DNA from: Streptomyces griseus subsp. griseus
Lineage (GTDB): Bacteria > Actinomycetota > Actinomycetes > Streptomycetales > Streptomycetaceae
Assembly: GCF_000720255.1 (NCBI RefSeq)
Contig: NZ_JOJE01000036.1
Span: 9,135 to 73,134, forward strand
Length of the DNA stretch: 64,000 nt
Reading direction: 5' to 3'
Under the pieces are notes generated by a model, which was not told where the DNA came from, made no database searches, and saw only the letters and a list, made by a program, of their open reading frames with translations. Shown one piece after another: positions 9,645-17,530 of the stretch; within the stretch, counting starts at the first letter, position 1; every line of letters begins with the position of its first letter. The translations under genes and the position numbers were made by a program.

Positions 9645-11000
9645 GTGGCCACCTTTCCCCCGTATCCGACGCACCCCGACGGCCCCGCCGGCGGGGGCAC
9701 GCTCCGGCACGCGCACTGGTGGCAGCGCAAGTCGGTACGGTACGGGGCGCTGATCACCCTCCTCACCCTCTCCGGGCTCGTCATCCTCGCGCTGGTGCGC
9801 GAACAGACCGGCACTGAGGGGTTCCTGGTCGGACTCGGGCTCGCGGTGCTGCCGGTGCCGCTGCTCGTCGCGGCGTTCCGCTGGCTCGACCGGGTGGAAC
9901 CCGGCCCCTGGCGCAACCTGCTGTTCTCGTTCGCCTGGGGTGCCTGCGCGGCCGCGCTGATAGCGATCGTGGCCAACAGTTTCGCGACGAGATGGATAGC
10001 CACGGCCACCGCCGATCCGTCCAGTGCCGACACTCTCGGCGCGACCGTCATAGCCCCCGTCGTCGAGGAGTCGGCCAAGGCCGCCGCCGTCCTGCTGGTC
10101 TTCCTGTTCCGGCGGCGGGACTTCACCGGCATCGTCGACGGGGTGGTCATCGCCGGGGTGACCGCGACCGGGTTCGCGTTCACCGAGAACATCCTCTACC
10201 TGGGCACGGCGTTCGGCACCGACCAGCTCACCGGGGACCGCGGCATCGCCTCCGTGACCGCCGCGACGTTCTTCGTGCGCGTCATCATGTCGCCGTTCGC
10301 GCACCCCCTGTTCACCGTCATGACCGGCATCGGATTCGGCTTCGCCGCGCTCGCCGGGGAACGCCAGCACGTCCGGCGGGTGCTGCTGCCGCTGACGGGA
10401 CTGCTGCTGGCGATGGCCATGCACGCGTTCTGGAACGGCTCGTCGACCTTCGGCGAGTACGGGTTCCTCGCCGTGTACGGGGCGTTCATGCTGCCCGCGT
10501 TCGGTCTGCTGACGTGGCTGGTCGTCTGGACCCGGCAGCGGGAGCTGAGGACCGTACGCGAGGAGCTGCCCGCGTACGCCGCCGCGGGATGGCTGGCGCC
10601 GGCCGAGCCGTTCGCCCTCGGGTCGATGCGGGCACGGCGGCTGGCCCGGGAGTACGCCAGGCGTCATTCCGGCAGGCCCGCGGCGCGCGCGGTGGCCCAG
10701 TACGAGGCGTACGCGACGTCACTGGCGTTCCTGCGGCGCCGGGGGAACCGTGGGAAGGCGGGCGCTGACTTCGTCGTGCGGGAGGCGGAGTTGCTGCGGG
10801 AGCTGTGGGGGCGCCGGGATGTGGCACGCCCGGCGCTGGACCACGCGGCGCGGGTGGCCGCGCCGCCGGTGCCGGTGGTGGTGCCGCCCTGGCCGGTTCA
10901 CGGGGGGTACGGATACGTGCAGGGGTACGCGAACGGCCCCGGGCCGGGGTACGGGTATCCGGCGGCGCCCTCACCCGCGTACAACCCTTACCGCTCGTAG
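9645..11000 (+). CDS. PrsW-family intramembrane glutamic/metalloprotease
   Basis: This 451-residue integral membrane protein has eight or so hydrophobic segments in its first 320 residues and a soluble, Gly/Pro/Tyr-rich C-terminal tail. The PrsW motifs are complete: VEESAKA, FAFTENIL, HPLFT and HAFWN, holding the conserved Glu and His residues of the membrane active site. In Bacillus, PrsW makes a first cut in anti-sigma factor RsiW; the actinobacterial substrate is unknown and none is obvious nearby. The GTG at 9645 is preceded by TTAGGGT at 9631-9637, a plausible -10 for leaderless expression. An ATG at 9543 would add 34 residues overlapping trmB and is less likely. Confidence 0.85.
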   Translation: MATFPPYPTHPDGPAGGGTLRHAHWWQRKSVRYGALITLLTLSGLVILALVREQTGTEGFLVGLGLAVLPVPLLVAAFRWLDRVEPGPWRNLLFSFAWGACAAALIAIVANSFATRWIATATADPSSADTLGATVIAPVVEESAKAAAVLLVFLFRRRDFTGIVDGVVIAGVTATGFAFTENILYLGTAFGTDQLTGDRGIASVTAATFFVRVIMSPFAHPLFTVMTGIGFGFAALAGERQHVRRVLLPLTGLLLAMAMHAFWNGSSTFGEYGFLAVYGAFMLPAFGLLTWLVVWTRQRELRTVREELPAYAAAGWLAPAEPFALGSMRARRLAREYARRHSGRPAARAVAQYEAYATSLAFLRRRGNRGKAGADFVVREAELLRELWGRRDVARPALDHAARVAAPPVPVVVPPWPVHGGYGYVQGYANGPGPGYGYPAAPSPAYNPYRS

Positions 11001-11069
11001 CGAGCCCGGGTCGCGGGGGTTCGGCACCGCCGGACAACGCCGTCGCGGCTGAACGCCGTGAGTGACTGA

Positions 11070-12020
11070 CTAGGCCGAGGCTTCCGTCAGCTTCGCCACT
11101 TCCTGCTCCGTCAGCCGCAGTTCCGCCACGCCCAGCAGTGCCGGCAGCTGGTCGACCGTGCGGGCGGAGGCGATCGGCGCCGCGACGGTCGGCTGGGCGG
11201 CGAGCCAGGCGAGGGCGACCGTGGCGATCGGGGCATCGTGGGCCTGGGCGATCTCGTCGAGCGCGGCGAGGACCTTGACGCCGCGCTCGGACTCGAGGTG
11301 CCCCGCTGCCTGGCCGGCACGCGCGCTGTCCACCGTCGTGCCGGGCCGGTACTTGCCGGTGAGGAAGCCGGAGGCCAGCGCGTAGTACGGGACGGCGGCC
11401 AGGCCCGCGCGGGAGGCGACGTCGCTCAGCTCACCCTCGTAGGTGTCGCGCGAGACGAGGTTGTAGTGCGGCTGGAGGGCGACGTACCGGGCGAGGCCCT
11501 CGCGGTCGGAGAACTCCAGGGACTCACGCAGGCGTCCGGCCGAGATGTTGGACGCGGCGATGTGCCGCACCTTGCCCGCCCGCACCAGCTCGTCGAGGGC
11601 GCCGATGATCTCCTCGACCGGCACCTCGGGCTGGTCGAAGTGCGTGTAGTAGAGGTCGATGTAATCGGTGTTCAGGCGGCGCAGGGAGGCGTCCGCGGCG
11701 GCCTTGATGTTGGCCGCGGTCAGGCCCTGGTACTCGGGGTGCTGGCTGACCTTGGTGGCGATGACGACGTCGGAGCGGTTGCCGCGGGCCGTGACCCACT
11801 TGCCGATGATGGTCTCGGACTCGCCGCCGCTGTTGCCCTCGATCCAGGCGGAGTAGACGTCGGCGGTGTCGACGAAGTTGCCGCCGGCGGCGGTGTAGGC
11901 GTCGAGGACGGCGAAGGAGGTCGCCTCGTCGGCGGTCCAGCCGAAGACGTTGCCGCCGAGGGAGAGGGGGAAGACCTCGAGGTCGGAGGAGCCGAGCTTG
12001 CGCAGAGATGATGAAGTCAT
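11070..12020 (-). CDS. Aldo/keto reductase
   Basis: This 316-residue NADPH-dependent (beta/alpha)8 barrel is of the large bacterial AKR group. The catalytic tetrad is readable: Asp and Tyr in DTADVY, Lys in IATKVS and His in YYTHFD. The substrate cannot be inferred; family members reduce aldehydes, ketones and methylglyoxal-like electrophiles. It is monocistronic, convergent with the PrsW gene, and faces away from the M23 peptidase terminus only 110 bp upstream, with both on the minus strand. No regulatory motif stands out in the short upstream gap. Confidence 0.85.
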   Translation of the reverse strand: MTSSSLRKLGSSDLEVFPLSLGGNVFGWTADEATSFAVLDAYTAAGGNFVDTADVYSAWIEGNSGGESETIIGKWVTARGNRSDVVIATKVSQHPEYQGLTAANIKAAADASLRRLNTDYIDLYYTHFDQPEVPVEEIIGALDELVRAGKVRHIAASNISAGRLRESLEFSDREGLARYVALQPHYNLVSRDTYEGELSDVASRAGLAAVPYYALASGFLTGKYRPGTTVDSARAGQAAGHLESERGVKVLAALDEIAQAHDAPIATVALAWLAAQPTVAAPIASARTVDQLPALLGVAELRLTEQEVAKLTEASA

Positions 12021-12131
12021 GCTCTACGTCAACGCGCGAACGGGAGGCACGCATTCCGTGCCTCCCGTGAACGCTTCGTGAATCCGGGAGACCTCACCGA
12101 CTCCCGGAAGTCTGCGGAACCCGACGGGTTC

Positions 12132-13163
12132 TCAGGGGTTGAGCCCCTTGCCGCGCAGCCACGCCATCGGGTCGATGCCCGAGCTGCTGCCGCCGGGGTG
12201 GACCTCCAGGTGGAGGTGGGCGCCGGTGACGTTGCCGGTGGCGCCGACCCGGCCGATGACGTCGCCCGTGCCGACCTTCTGGCCGACGCTGACGTTGATG
12301 GAGGACTGGTGGCAGAACCACAGCTCCGTACCGTCGTCGAGGGTCATGATCGTGCGGTAGCCGTACGAACCGGCCCAGCCCGCCTCGGTGATGGTGCCGC
12401 TGTGGATGGCCTTGATGAGCGTGCCGGTGGGCGCGGCGAAGTCGAGGCCGGTGTGGTAGCCGGAGGACCAGTACGAGCCGGCCTGACCGAAGGTCGAGGT
12501 GATGGTGTACGAGGAGGTCGGCAGCGTGTACTGCTTGGCCAGCTCGGCGAGACGCTCGGCCTCGGCCTTCCGCTCGGCCTCTTCCTTCGCCTTCTTCTTG
12601 GCGGCCTCGGCCTTGGCCTTGGCCTCCTGCTCGGCCTTGTTGGCGGCGTCGGTGGCGGCCTTGGCGGCCGCGGCCTCGGCGGCGGCCTGGGCCTTGCTCT
12701 CGATCTGGCCCTGCTGCGACTCGGCCTGGGCCATGATGCGGCTGCGCAGCGACTCACCGGCGTCGGTGGCGCTCTGGGTGGTGGTGTCGGTGTCGGCGCC
12801 GACGCTGCTGAGGGCGTCCGCGGCGTCCTTGGCGGTGTCCTCGGTGTCGTCCGTCAGCAGCGAGCCGACGGAGGGCAGGTCGGGTATGGAGATGGAGACC
12901 GGCGGCTTGCCGGTGTTGGCGCTGGCGATGCCGCCCGCGCCGACGGCGGCGATGACGCCCACGCCCAGGACGGTGGAGCTGCGGGCGAGCCCGCCGCGCT
13001 GCTTGGCGACGCGGTGCCGGCCACGTACCGGGCGAATGGATTCCGCGGTGGGGTTCCACTCCTCCCAGGGGCCCTCGTCGGTGCGGTAGTCGCCGTAACC
13101 GAAGGTCTCGGTGCTGCGGCGGCTCGGCGCGGGGGCCTCGGGGGCAGGCGGGTTGGACGCCAC
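12132..13163 (-). CDS. M23-family peptidoglycan endopeptidase with N-terminal membrane anchor and coiled coil
   Basis: The product is 343 residues. After a cytoplasmic stretch (about 1-58) comes one hydrophobic segment (TVLGVGVIAAVGAGGIASA, about 64-82), then an Ala/Lys/Glu-rich coiled coil (about 150-205) and a C-terminal LytM/M23 domain. The zinc ligands and catalytic residues are intact: HTGLDF (His, Asp) and HLHLEV (His-x-His). The enzyme should cleave peptide crossbridges outside the membrane, with the coiled coil acting as spacer or autoregulator. The GTG start at 13163 follows AAAGGAG. The 5' leader is a c-di-AMP riboswitch, which ties wall hydrolysis to this nucleotide, as for other Streptomyces wall-lytic genes. 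Confidence 0.88.
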   Translation of the reverse strand: MASNPPAPEAPAPSRRSTETFGYGDYRTDEGPWEEWNPTAESIRPVRGRHRVAKQRGGLARSSTVLGVGVIAAVGAGGIASANTGKPPVSISIPDLPSVGSLLTDDTEDTAKDAADALSSVGADTDTTTQSATDAGESLRSRIMAQAESQQGQIESKAQAAAEAAAAKAATDAANKAEQEAKAKAEAAKKKAKEEAERKAEAERLAELAKQYTLPTSSYTITSTFGQAGSYWSSGYHTGLDFAAPTGTLIKAIHSGTITEAGWAGSYGYRTIMTLDDGTELWFCHQSSINVSVGQKVGTGDVIGRVGATGNVTGAHLHLEVHPGGSSSGIDPMAWLRGKGLNP

Positions 13164-13182
13164 GAAGGCGTACTCCTTTCCT

Positions 13183-13336
13183 TCCGTGACGCCTACCGGG
13201 TTAGCTGACGGGTTCGGAGCGGGAAGGTCTCCTACGCGCGTATACCGGCCGTGAGTTCACGGCGGCATCCACGTGATTCACCCCAAGGTGGTGGTTCCCC
13301 GGTTCCCTTGCGGGATTCGGCGCGTGAGCACGGAGC
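13183..13336 (-). promoter_or_regulatory. c-di-AMP riboswitch (ydaO-yuaA motif)
   Basis: Read on the minus strand, the leader holds the class consensus in order: CCGAATCC, GGGAACCGGGGAACCA, GGGGTGAATC, TAGGAGACC, and finally CCGAACCCGTCAGCTAACC followed by GTAGGCG. CCGTG...CGCC at the 5' end pairs with GGCGTCACGG at the 3' end to close P1. It ends about 20 nt before the GTG of the M23 peptidase. In actinobacteria this class controls wall hydrolases and Rpf proteins, normally turning expression off when c-di-AMP is high. Confidence 0.92.
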
Positions 13337-13378
13337 CGCCTCTTGTGACGGCTGGGACGACCGCGCTGCGTTATCGAA

Positions 13379-13400
13379 CGTTAATAGACAGTGGGTCAGG
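13379..13400 (-). promoter_or_regulatory. Possible promoter of the riboswitch-M23 transcript
   Basis: On the minus strand TATTAA sits in an AT-rich patch (CTGTCTATTAACG) about 45 nt before the riboswitch P1 stem. A TTGGAA hexamer lies 15 bases further upstream. Spacing is shorter than ideal, so this is tentative. Confidence 0.3.
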
Positions 13401-13599
13401 TTTCCAAGCTGTTCCGCTTGATCATTAACATTTTCGCCGGGGACTTACGGGCCATGACCGGCGAAAATCGGGCGAGTTGACCGAGTGGCGGGGTCGACAG
13501 AATGCCTGACGGTGCGTCAGTTGTTATGCGGAGCGACATGGTTCACTTACGTGGCGTGACCGAATGTGAAGGTCGCGGAAAGGCCCGGGCAGCTTGAAA

Positions 13600-13640
13600 A
13601 ACACCGAAGGCCGGGACTCCTGAGAGTCCCGGCCTTCGGC
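13600..13640 (-). terminator. Rho-independent terminator downstream of tRNA-fMet
   Basis: A perfect 16-bp stem (CCGAAGGCCGGGACTC with its complement, loop CTGA) is followed on the minus strand by GTGTTTTT. It starts 7 nt after the tRNA 3' end. Confidence 0.9.
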
Positions 13641-13646
13641 CTTCAG

Positions 13647-13720
13647 TAGCGGGGACAGGATTTGAACCTGCGACCTCTGGGTTATGAGCCCAGCGAGCTA
13701 CCGAGCTGCTCCACCCCGCG
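13647..13720 (-). tRNA. tRNA-fMet (CAT), initiator
   Basis: A complete cloverleaf reads on the minus strand with anticodon CAT in CTCATAA. The 1-72 position is a C-U mismatch and the anticodon stem carries three consecutive G-C pairs (GGG/CCC); both mark the bacterial initiator. The CCA end is not encoded. Confidence 0.92.
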
Positions 13721-13839
13721 TCGTTGATTCAAGTGTACGGCATCCGCGGGGTGCGAAGCGCCAGGGTTTTACGGAGGGGGCGGAGTGAGGCGGAGCGGCG
13801 GGTTTTCCGGGGCCGGTCAGTCGACTCCTCTTGGGCCGG

Positions 13840-15054
13840 TCAGTCGAGCAGGTGGCGGTTGGGGGCCTTGGCCCGCTCCGCGTACTCCGGCAGTACGACG
13901 ACCTCCGCGCCGCCCGCCAGCAGCACGCCCGTACCGTCGGCTCCCTGGACGAACGTGTCGGGCTCGCGCCAGGCCGTGACCACCCGCCCCACCCCCGCGT
14001 CGAGGATCAACCGGGCGCAGGGGGCGGGCCGGGAGGCGCGGCGGGCGCAGGGTTCGAGGCTGCTGTAGACGGTGGCCGACGCGAGCCTGGGGTCGGCCGG
14101 GCCGATCTTCGCCAGGGCCGCCTCCTCGGCGTGCACCACGGAGTCGCCGCCCTCCCGGGAGTGCCCGCGCGCCAACTCGGTCCCGTCGGCCGCCACCACG
14201 ACCGCGCCCACACTGAACGCGGTCTCCGACGGCGGGCACCGCTCCGCGAGTTCACAGGCGAGGGCGAGCCAGTGCCGGTCGGCCGGGGAGGCCGCGCCGC
14301 CACGACCGGGCGCCGTCGGCTGGTAGCGCATCAGTACGACGTCCTCGATGCGCCGCGTCTCCACGAGCCGGAGCCGGCCGCCCTGGTAGGCGCCCGGACC
14401 GAAGAGGCGGGGGGCGTGGGGATCGCCCACGAAGAGGGGGGCGAGGACGAGCTGGAGTTCGTCGGCCAGTTCCTGCTGGAGGAGCTGGGTGTGGACGGTC
14501 CCGCCGCCCTCGACCATGAGCCGGCGTACACCGCGTACGTCGTGGAGGTGCTCCAGGAGTGCGCGCCAGTCGAGTTCGGCACCCAGCGCCACGACGTCGA
14601 CACCGGTCCCGGCGTCGGCGTCGGCGTCGGCGTCGGAAGCGAGGTCGGCGCCGGAAGCGGGATGGGCACCGGAAGCGGGATGGGCACCGATGCCGGCCCG
14701 CCGGGCCCGATCGGCGCCCTTGTCCGTCGTGTAGAGGACCTTCTCCCCGCCCGTGTGCCAGAACTGTGCCGCCGGGTCCAGCTCGCCTGAGCCGCTGACC
14801 GTGACCTTCAGCGGGAACTCGGGCTTTCCGGCGGCGACCCGGGCCGCGCGCCGCTCGGGCGAGTTGACCAGCAGCCGCGGGTTGTCGGTGCGGATCGTGC
14901 CGGCGCCGATCAGGATGGCGTCGACGGAGGCCCGTACCTCGTCGACCCGGTCGAAGTCGGCCGGGCTGGAGAGCAGCAGCCGCTCGGGGCCGGTGTCGTC
15001 CAGGTAGCCGTCGAGGGAGACCGCGGCGGACAGCAGGACGTAAGGGAGAGGCAT
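13840..15054 (-). CDS. RibD-like fusion in inverted order: N-terminal pyrimidine reductase, C-terminal deaminase
   Basis: This is a 404-residue protein. Residues 1-255 are a RibD C-terminal/DHFR-like reductase (LLSAAVSLDGYLDD at the start, VDAILIGAGTIRTDNPRLL, LMVEGGGTVHTQLL). Residues 265-404 are a cytidine-deaminase-fold domain with zinc ligands in HAEEAAL (His near 305) and [12 protein letters not shown]. Canonical RibD has the deaminase first, so the order is reversed. An Ala/Asp/His/Pro-rich linker with short repeats (about 121-148) interrupts the reductase. It should deaminate and reduce the pyrimidine made after GTP ring opening, or a related deazapurine or pyrimidine intermediate. It is divergent from the MarR gene, with a MarR-like operator between them. 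Confidence 0.8.
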   Translation of the reverse strand: MPLPYVLLSAAVSLDGYLDDTGPERLLLSSPADFDRVDEVRASVDAILIGAGTIRTDNPRLLVNSPERRAARVAAGKPEFPLKVTVSGSGELDPAAQFWHTGGEKVLYTTDKGADRARRAGIGAHPASGAHPASGADLASDADADADAGTGVDVVALGAELDWRALLEHLHDVRGVRRLMVEGGGTVHTQLLQQELADELQLVLAPLFVGDPHAPRLFGPGAYQGGRLRLVETRRIEDVVLMRYQPTAPGRGGAASPADRHWLALACELAERCPPSETAFSVGAVVVAADGTELARGHSREGGDSVVHAEEAALAKIGPADPRLASATVYSSLEPCARRASRPAPCARLILDAGVGRVVTAWREPDTFVQGADGTGVLLAGGAEVVVLPEYAERAKAPNRHLLD

Positions 15055-15106
15055 CTACGCACTCCATCGTGGGACGGGAGCATCCGGGTCTTGGGGCCTT
15101 GGGGTC

Positions 15107-15135
15107 TTGGTTCAAGTTTGAAACAAACTTACACT
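15107..15135 (+). promoter_or_regulatory. marR promoter with overlapping palindromic operator
   Basis: The hexamers TTGGTT (15107-15112) and TACACT (15130-15135) are 17 bp apart, and the ATG at 15142 begins 7 nt after the -10, so the transcript is probably leaderless. The palindrome TTCAAGTTTGAA at 15111-15122 covers the -35/spacer. Related palindromes recur before the GTP cyclohydrolase gene, which supports a MarR operator. It also lies 57 bp from the divergent reductase-deaminase start. Confidence 0.55.
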
Positions 15136-15141
15136 GGTCGC

Positions 15142-15666
15142 ATGACGACCCGCTGGCTCACCCCCGAGGAGCAGCGCGCCTGGCGCGCGTACATCGCCGC
15201 CACCATGCTCCTGGAGGACGCGCTCGACCGGCAGCTCCAGCAGGAGGCCGGGATGCCGCACATCTACTACTCCATCCTGGCCACCCTGTCCGAGACACCG
15301 GAACACCGACTGCGCATGACCGATCTCGCCGAGCAGCTGAAGATCACCCGCAGTCGGCTGACGTACGCGGTGGCACGACTGGAGAAGGACGGTCTGCTAC
15401 GGCGCGAGGGATGCACCTCGGACCGCCGCGGCAGCCTCGCGGCGCTGACCGACGACGGGCTCGCGGTGCTGGAGCGGGCGGCACCGGGGCACGTGGAGAC
15501 CGTACGCGCCCACATCTTCGATCACCTCAGCCCCGAGCAGGTGACACAGCTGGAGGAGATCTTCACGGGGATCACGAAGGGACTCATGGGGGACGGGCCG
15601 GGGGACGGCCAGGGGGACCTGCCGTGGCTGCGGCGCTCGTCCACAGGGTGTGCGGGAACGGGATGA
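15142..15666 (+). CDS. MarR-family transcriptional regulator
   Basis: The product is 174 residues and has the MarR winged helix with dimerisation helices at both ends. The recognition helix region is MTDLAEQLKITRSRLTYAV, and the wing signature is EGCTSDRRGSLAALTDDG. There is no Shine-Dalgarno sequence before the ATG at 15142, matching the leaderless promoter. It lies between the divergent reductase-deaminase and the downstream GTP cyclohydrolase II. Palindromes with the same TTCAA core occur at 15111, 15729 and 15772. It therefore most likely represses itself and the two enzyme genes until a flavin-like or pyrimidine effector binds. The effector is not identifiable. Confidence 0.85.
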   Translation: MTTRWLTPEEQRAWRAYIAATMLLEDALDRQLQQEAGMPHIYYSILATLSETPEHRLRMTDLAEQLKITRSRLTYAVARLEKDGLLRREGCTSDRRGSLAALTDDGLAVLERAAPGHVETVRAHIFDHLSPEQVTQLEEIFTGITKGLMGDGPGDGQGDLPWLRRSSTGCAGTG

Positions 15667-15727
15667 CCCGGCCGGAGAGCGACGTTGGGCCTGATGCGTG
15701 ACACATGAGGCGCGCGCCACAAACGTG

Positions 15728-15789
15728 TTGCTTCAAGTTTCAAGCAGGAGTAGGGTCCCGATCCGAGGATGTGCTTCAAATCTGAAGCA
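15728..15789 (+). promoter_or_regulatory. ribA-like gene promoter with two MarR-type operators
   Basis: A -35-like TTGCTT (15728-15733) and a -10-like TAGGGT (15751-15756) are 17 bp apart. TGCTTCAAGTTTCAAGCA (15729-15746) overlaps the -35 and spacer. A perfect palindrome TGCTTCAAATCTGAAGCA (15772-15789) lies just past the expected start point, where a bound repressor would block elongation. Both share the TTCAA half-site with the site at 15111. Confidence 0.6.
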
Positions 15790-15832
15790 GGCCCTTGGAC
15801 CGATCAGCGATGGACCCGACCCGGAGGCCCGC

Positions 15833-16486
15833 ATGCCCGCTTTCCCCGCCGCCACCACGCGCTCCCGCGTCCGGGTACCGCTGCGCTTCCACGACGGCTA
15901 CGGCGTCGACGCCGAACTGGTCACCTTCCACGGTCTGACCGACGGCCAGGAACACGTCGCGGTCGTCCTCGGCGACCCGGGCGCCGTCCCGCTGGTCCGC
16001 CTGCACTCCGAGTGCCTGACCGGCGACGTCTTCGGCTCCGCCCGCTGCGACTGCGGCCCGCAGCTGCGCGAGGCGGTCGAGCGGATCGCGGAGCGCGGCG
16101 GCGTTCTGCTCTACCTCCGCCAGGAGGGCCGCGGCATCGGCCTCTACAACAAGCTCGACGCGTACGCCCTCCAGGACCAGGGCCTCGACACCTACGCGGC
16201 CAACGCCGCCCTCGGCCTGCCCGAGGACGCCCGCGACTACACGGCGGCGGCCCAGATGCTGGACGCCCTGGGCATCACCGGCCTGGACCTCCTCTCCAAC
16301 AACCCCGACAAGGCCGACCAGTTGCGCACCCTCGGCGTCGAGGTCCGCGACCGCGTCCCCACCGGCGTCTTCGCCACCCCGGACAACGTCCGCTACCTCC
16401 GCGCGAAGGTCCTCCAGACCCAGCACACGCTGCCGCTGACGGAGCTGCGGGAGACGGCGCCGCTGACGGAACTGAGCGTGGGCTGA
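15833..16486 (+). CDS. ribA: GTP cyclohydrolase II
   Basis: This 217-residue RibA domain converts GTP to 2,5-diamino-6-ribosylamino-4(3H)-pyrimidinone 5'-phosphate, formate and pyrophosphate, the first step to riboflavin. Zinc ligands lie in HSECLTGDVFGSARCDCG, and the GTP-binding RQEGRGIGLYNKL follows. It is a single-domain enzyme without the RibB (DHBP synthase) half found in many actinobacterial RibBA proteins. The ATG at 15833 has GGAGG 6 nt upstream. With the reductase-deaminase it supplies the first three chemical steps of the pathway, so the module could make a flavin precursor or a specialised pyrimidine/deazaflavin. It is likely a second copy beside a housekeeping rib operon elsewhere. 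Confidence 0.88.
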   Translation: MPAFPAATTRSRVRVPLRFHDGYGVDAELVTFHGLTDGQEHVAVVLGDPGAVPLVRLHSECLTGDVFGSARCDCGPQLREAVERIAERGGVLLYLRQEGRGIGLYNKLDAYALQDQGLDTYAANAALGLPEDARDYTAAAQMLDALGITGLDLLSNNPDKADQLRTLGVEVRDRVPTGVFATPDNVRYLRAKVLQTQHTLPLTELRETAPLTELSVG

Positions 16487-16527
16487 GGCTGGTCGAGCCT
16501 TCCGGCACGAACGTTGTCAGGTGCCGT

Positions 16528-17313
16528 CTACGAACGGTTGGTAGCGCCCCCGCGACCGTCCTCCTCCTCGAGGGCCATGTAGAGGCGGGTGCCTCCCGGG
16601 CGGAAGCCGACGCGTTCGTAGACCTGCCGGGAACCCTCACCCGAGTACTCGAGCCACACCGAGTCCGCCTGCTGGGCGAACATGGCCTCGGCCAGTGCCG
16701 CGGTGACCGAGCCGGCGACGCCTCGGCCGCGGCAGGCGGGGCGGGTGCCGACGCCGGCCAGTTCCGAGGTGCCGACGGCGGGCGCGGAGCAGGTTCCCGC
16801 ACCCGCGCAGCCCCCCTCGGGGTCCCGCACGAACCGCACGGCTCCGCCGTTGTCCTGGGTACGGCGCAGCCGGGCGGCCCCTTCCCGCGACGCGGCGAAC
16901 GCGCTGTCGAAGGCCTCGGACAGGGCGGCGCCGATGGACTCGTAGTCCGCGTCCGTGCGCGGAATGGCGACCGGGAGCGCGGTCGGCGACGGCGGGGTGA
17001 GGGTGTCCGGCGTGCAGACCAGATAGGCGTGCTGCGCCTCGGTGGTGAACCCCGCTGCCCGCAGGGCCGGTTCCACGTGGGGTGCGGCGTCCGGCGCGAA
17101 CTCCAGCCGGGGCTTGAGTCCGCGCTCGCGGAACGCCTCGATCAGGGCCGCGACGTCGCGGCCGCTCGGGCGGGCGCCGGGCAGCGGAGTCGCGTAGTTG
17201 AGGTAGGGGCTGCTGCTGGAGGGGTCGAACCCCAGGACGAAGGCGGTGATGTCGACCGCCTCGGGACGGCGACGGAGGTTGCTGACGGCGAAGTTCTGGA
17301 CGTCGATGCGCAC
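16528..17313 (-). CDS. GNAT-family N-acetyltransferase
   Basis: The product is 261 residues. The C-terminal half holds the GNAT acetyl-CoA site: LAGVGTRPACRGRGVAGSVT gives motif A (Q/RxxGxG/A as RGRGVA), followed by the VYERVGFRPGGTRLYM tail. The N-terminal half is variable and may be a degenerate second GNAT domain. The substrate is not predictable. The gene is convergent with ribA, with a 41-bp gap, and the ATG at 17313 has no strong ribosome-binding site (GTTTCACCG upstream). It is not obviously linked to its neighbours. Confidence 0.75.
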   Translation of the reverse strand: MRIDVQNFAVSNLRRRPEAVDITAFVLGFDPSSSSPYLNYATPLPGARPSGRDVAALIEAFRERGLKPRLEFAPDAAPHVEPALRAAGFTTEAQHAYLVCTPDTLTPPSPTALPVAIPRTDADYESIGAALSEAFDSAFAASREGAARLRRTQDNGGAVRFVRDPEGGCAGAGTCSAPAVGTSELAGVGTRPACRGRGVAGSVTAALAEAMFAQQADSVWLEYSGEGSRQVYERVGFRPGGTRLYMALEEEDGRGGATNRS

Positions 17314-17530
17314 GGTGAAACGGCCTCACGTTGAAGTGGTGGATGCGTGGCGGTGTGCGGGACACCGCGCCATCGGGCCGCCGTGAGGAGAGCGGAGCGG
17401 AACCGAGCGGACAGGAAGATCCGGTCAGTACCGACGGCGGCCGCTGGGGGACGCCGCAATCATTGGCTTCAGTCCTTCACCGTGAGAGAGGTGAGCGCGC
17501 ACAGCACTCGGCGGCAGCTTATCCGCTCGG

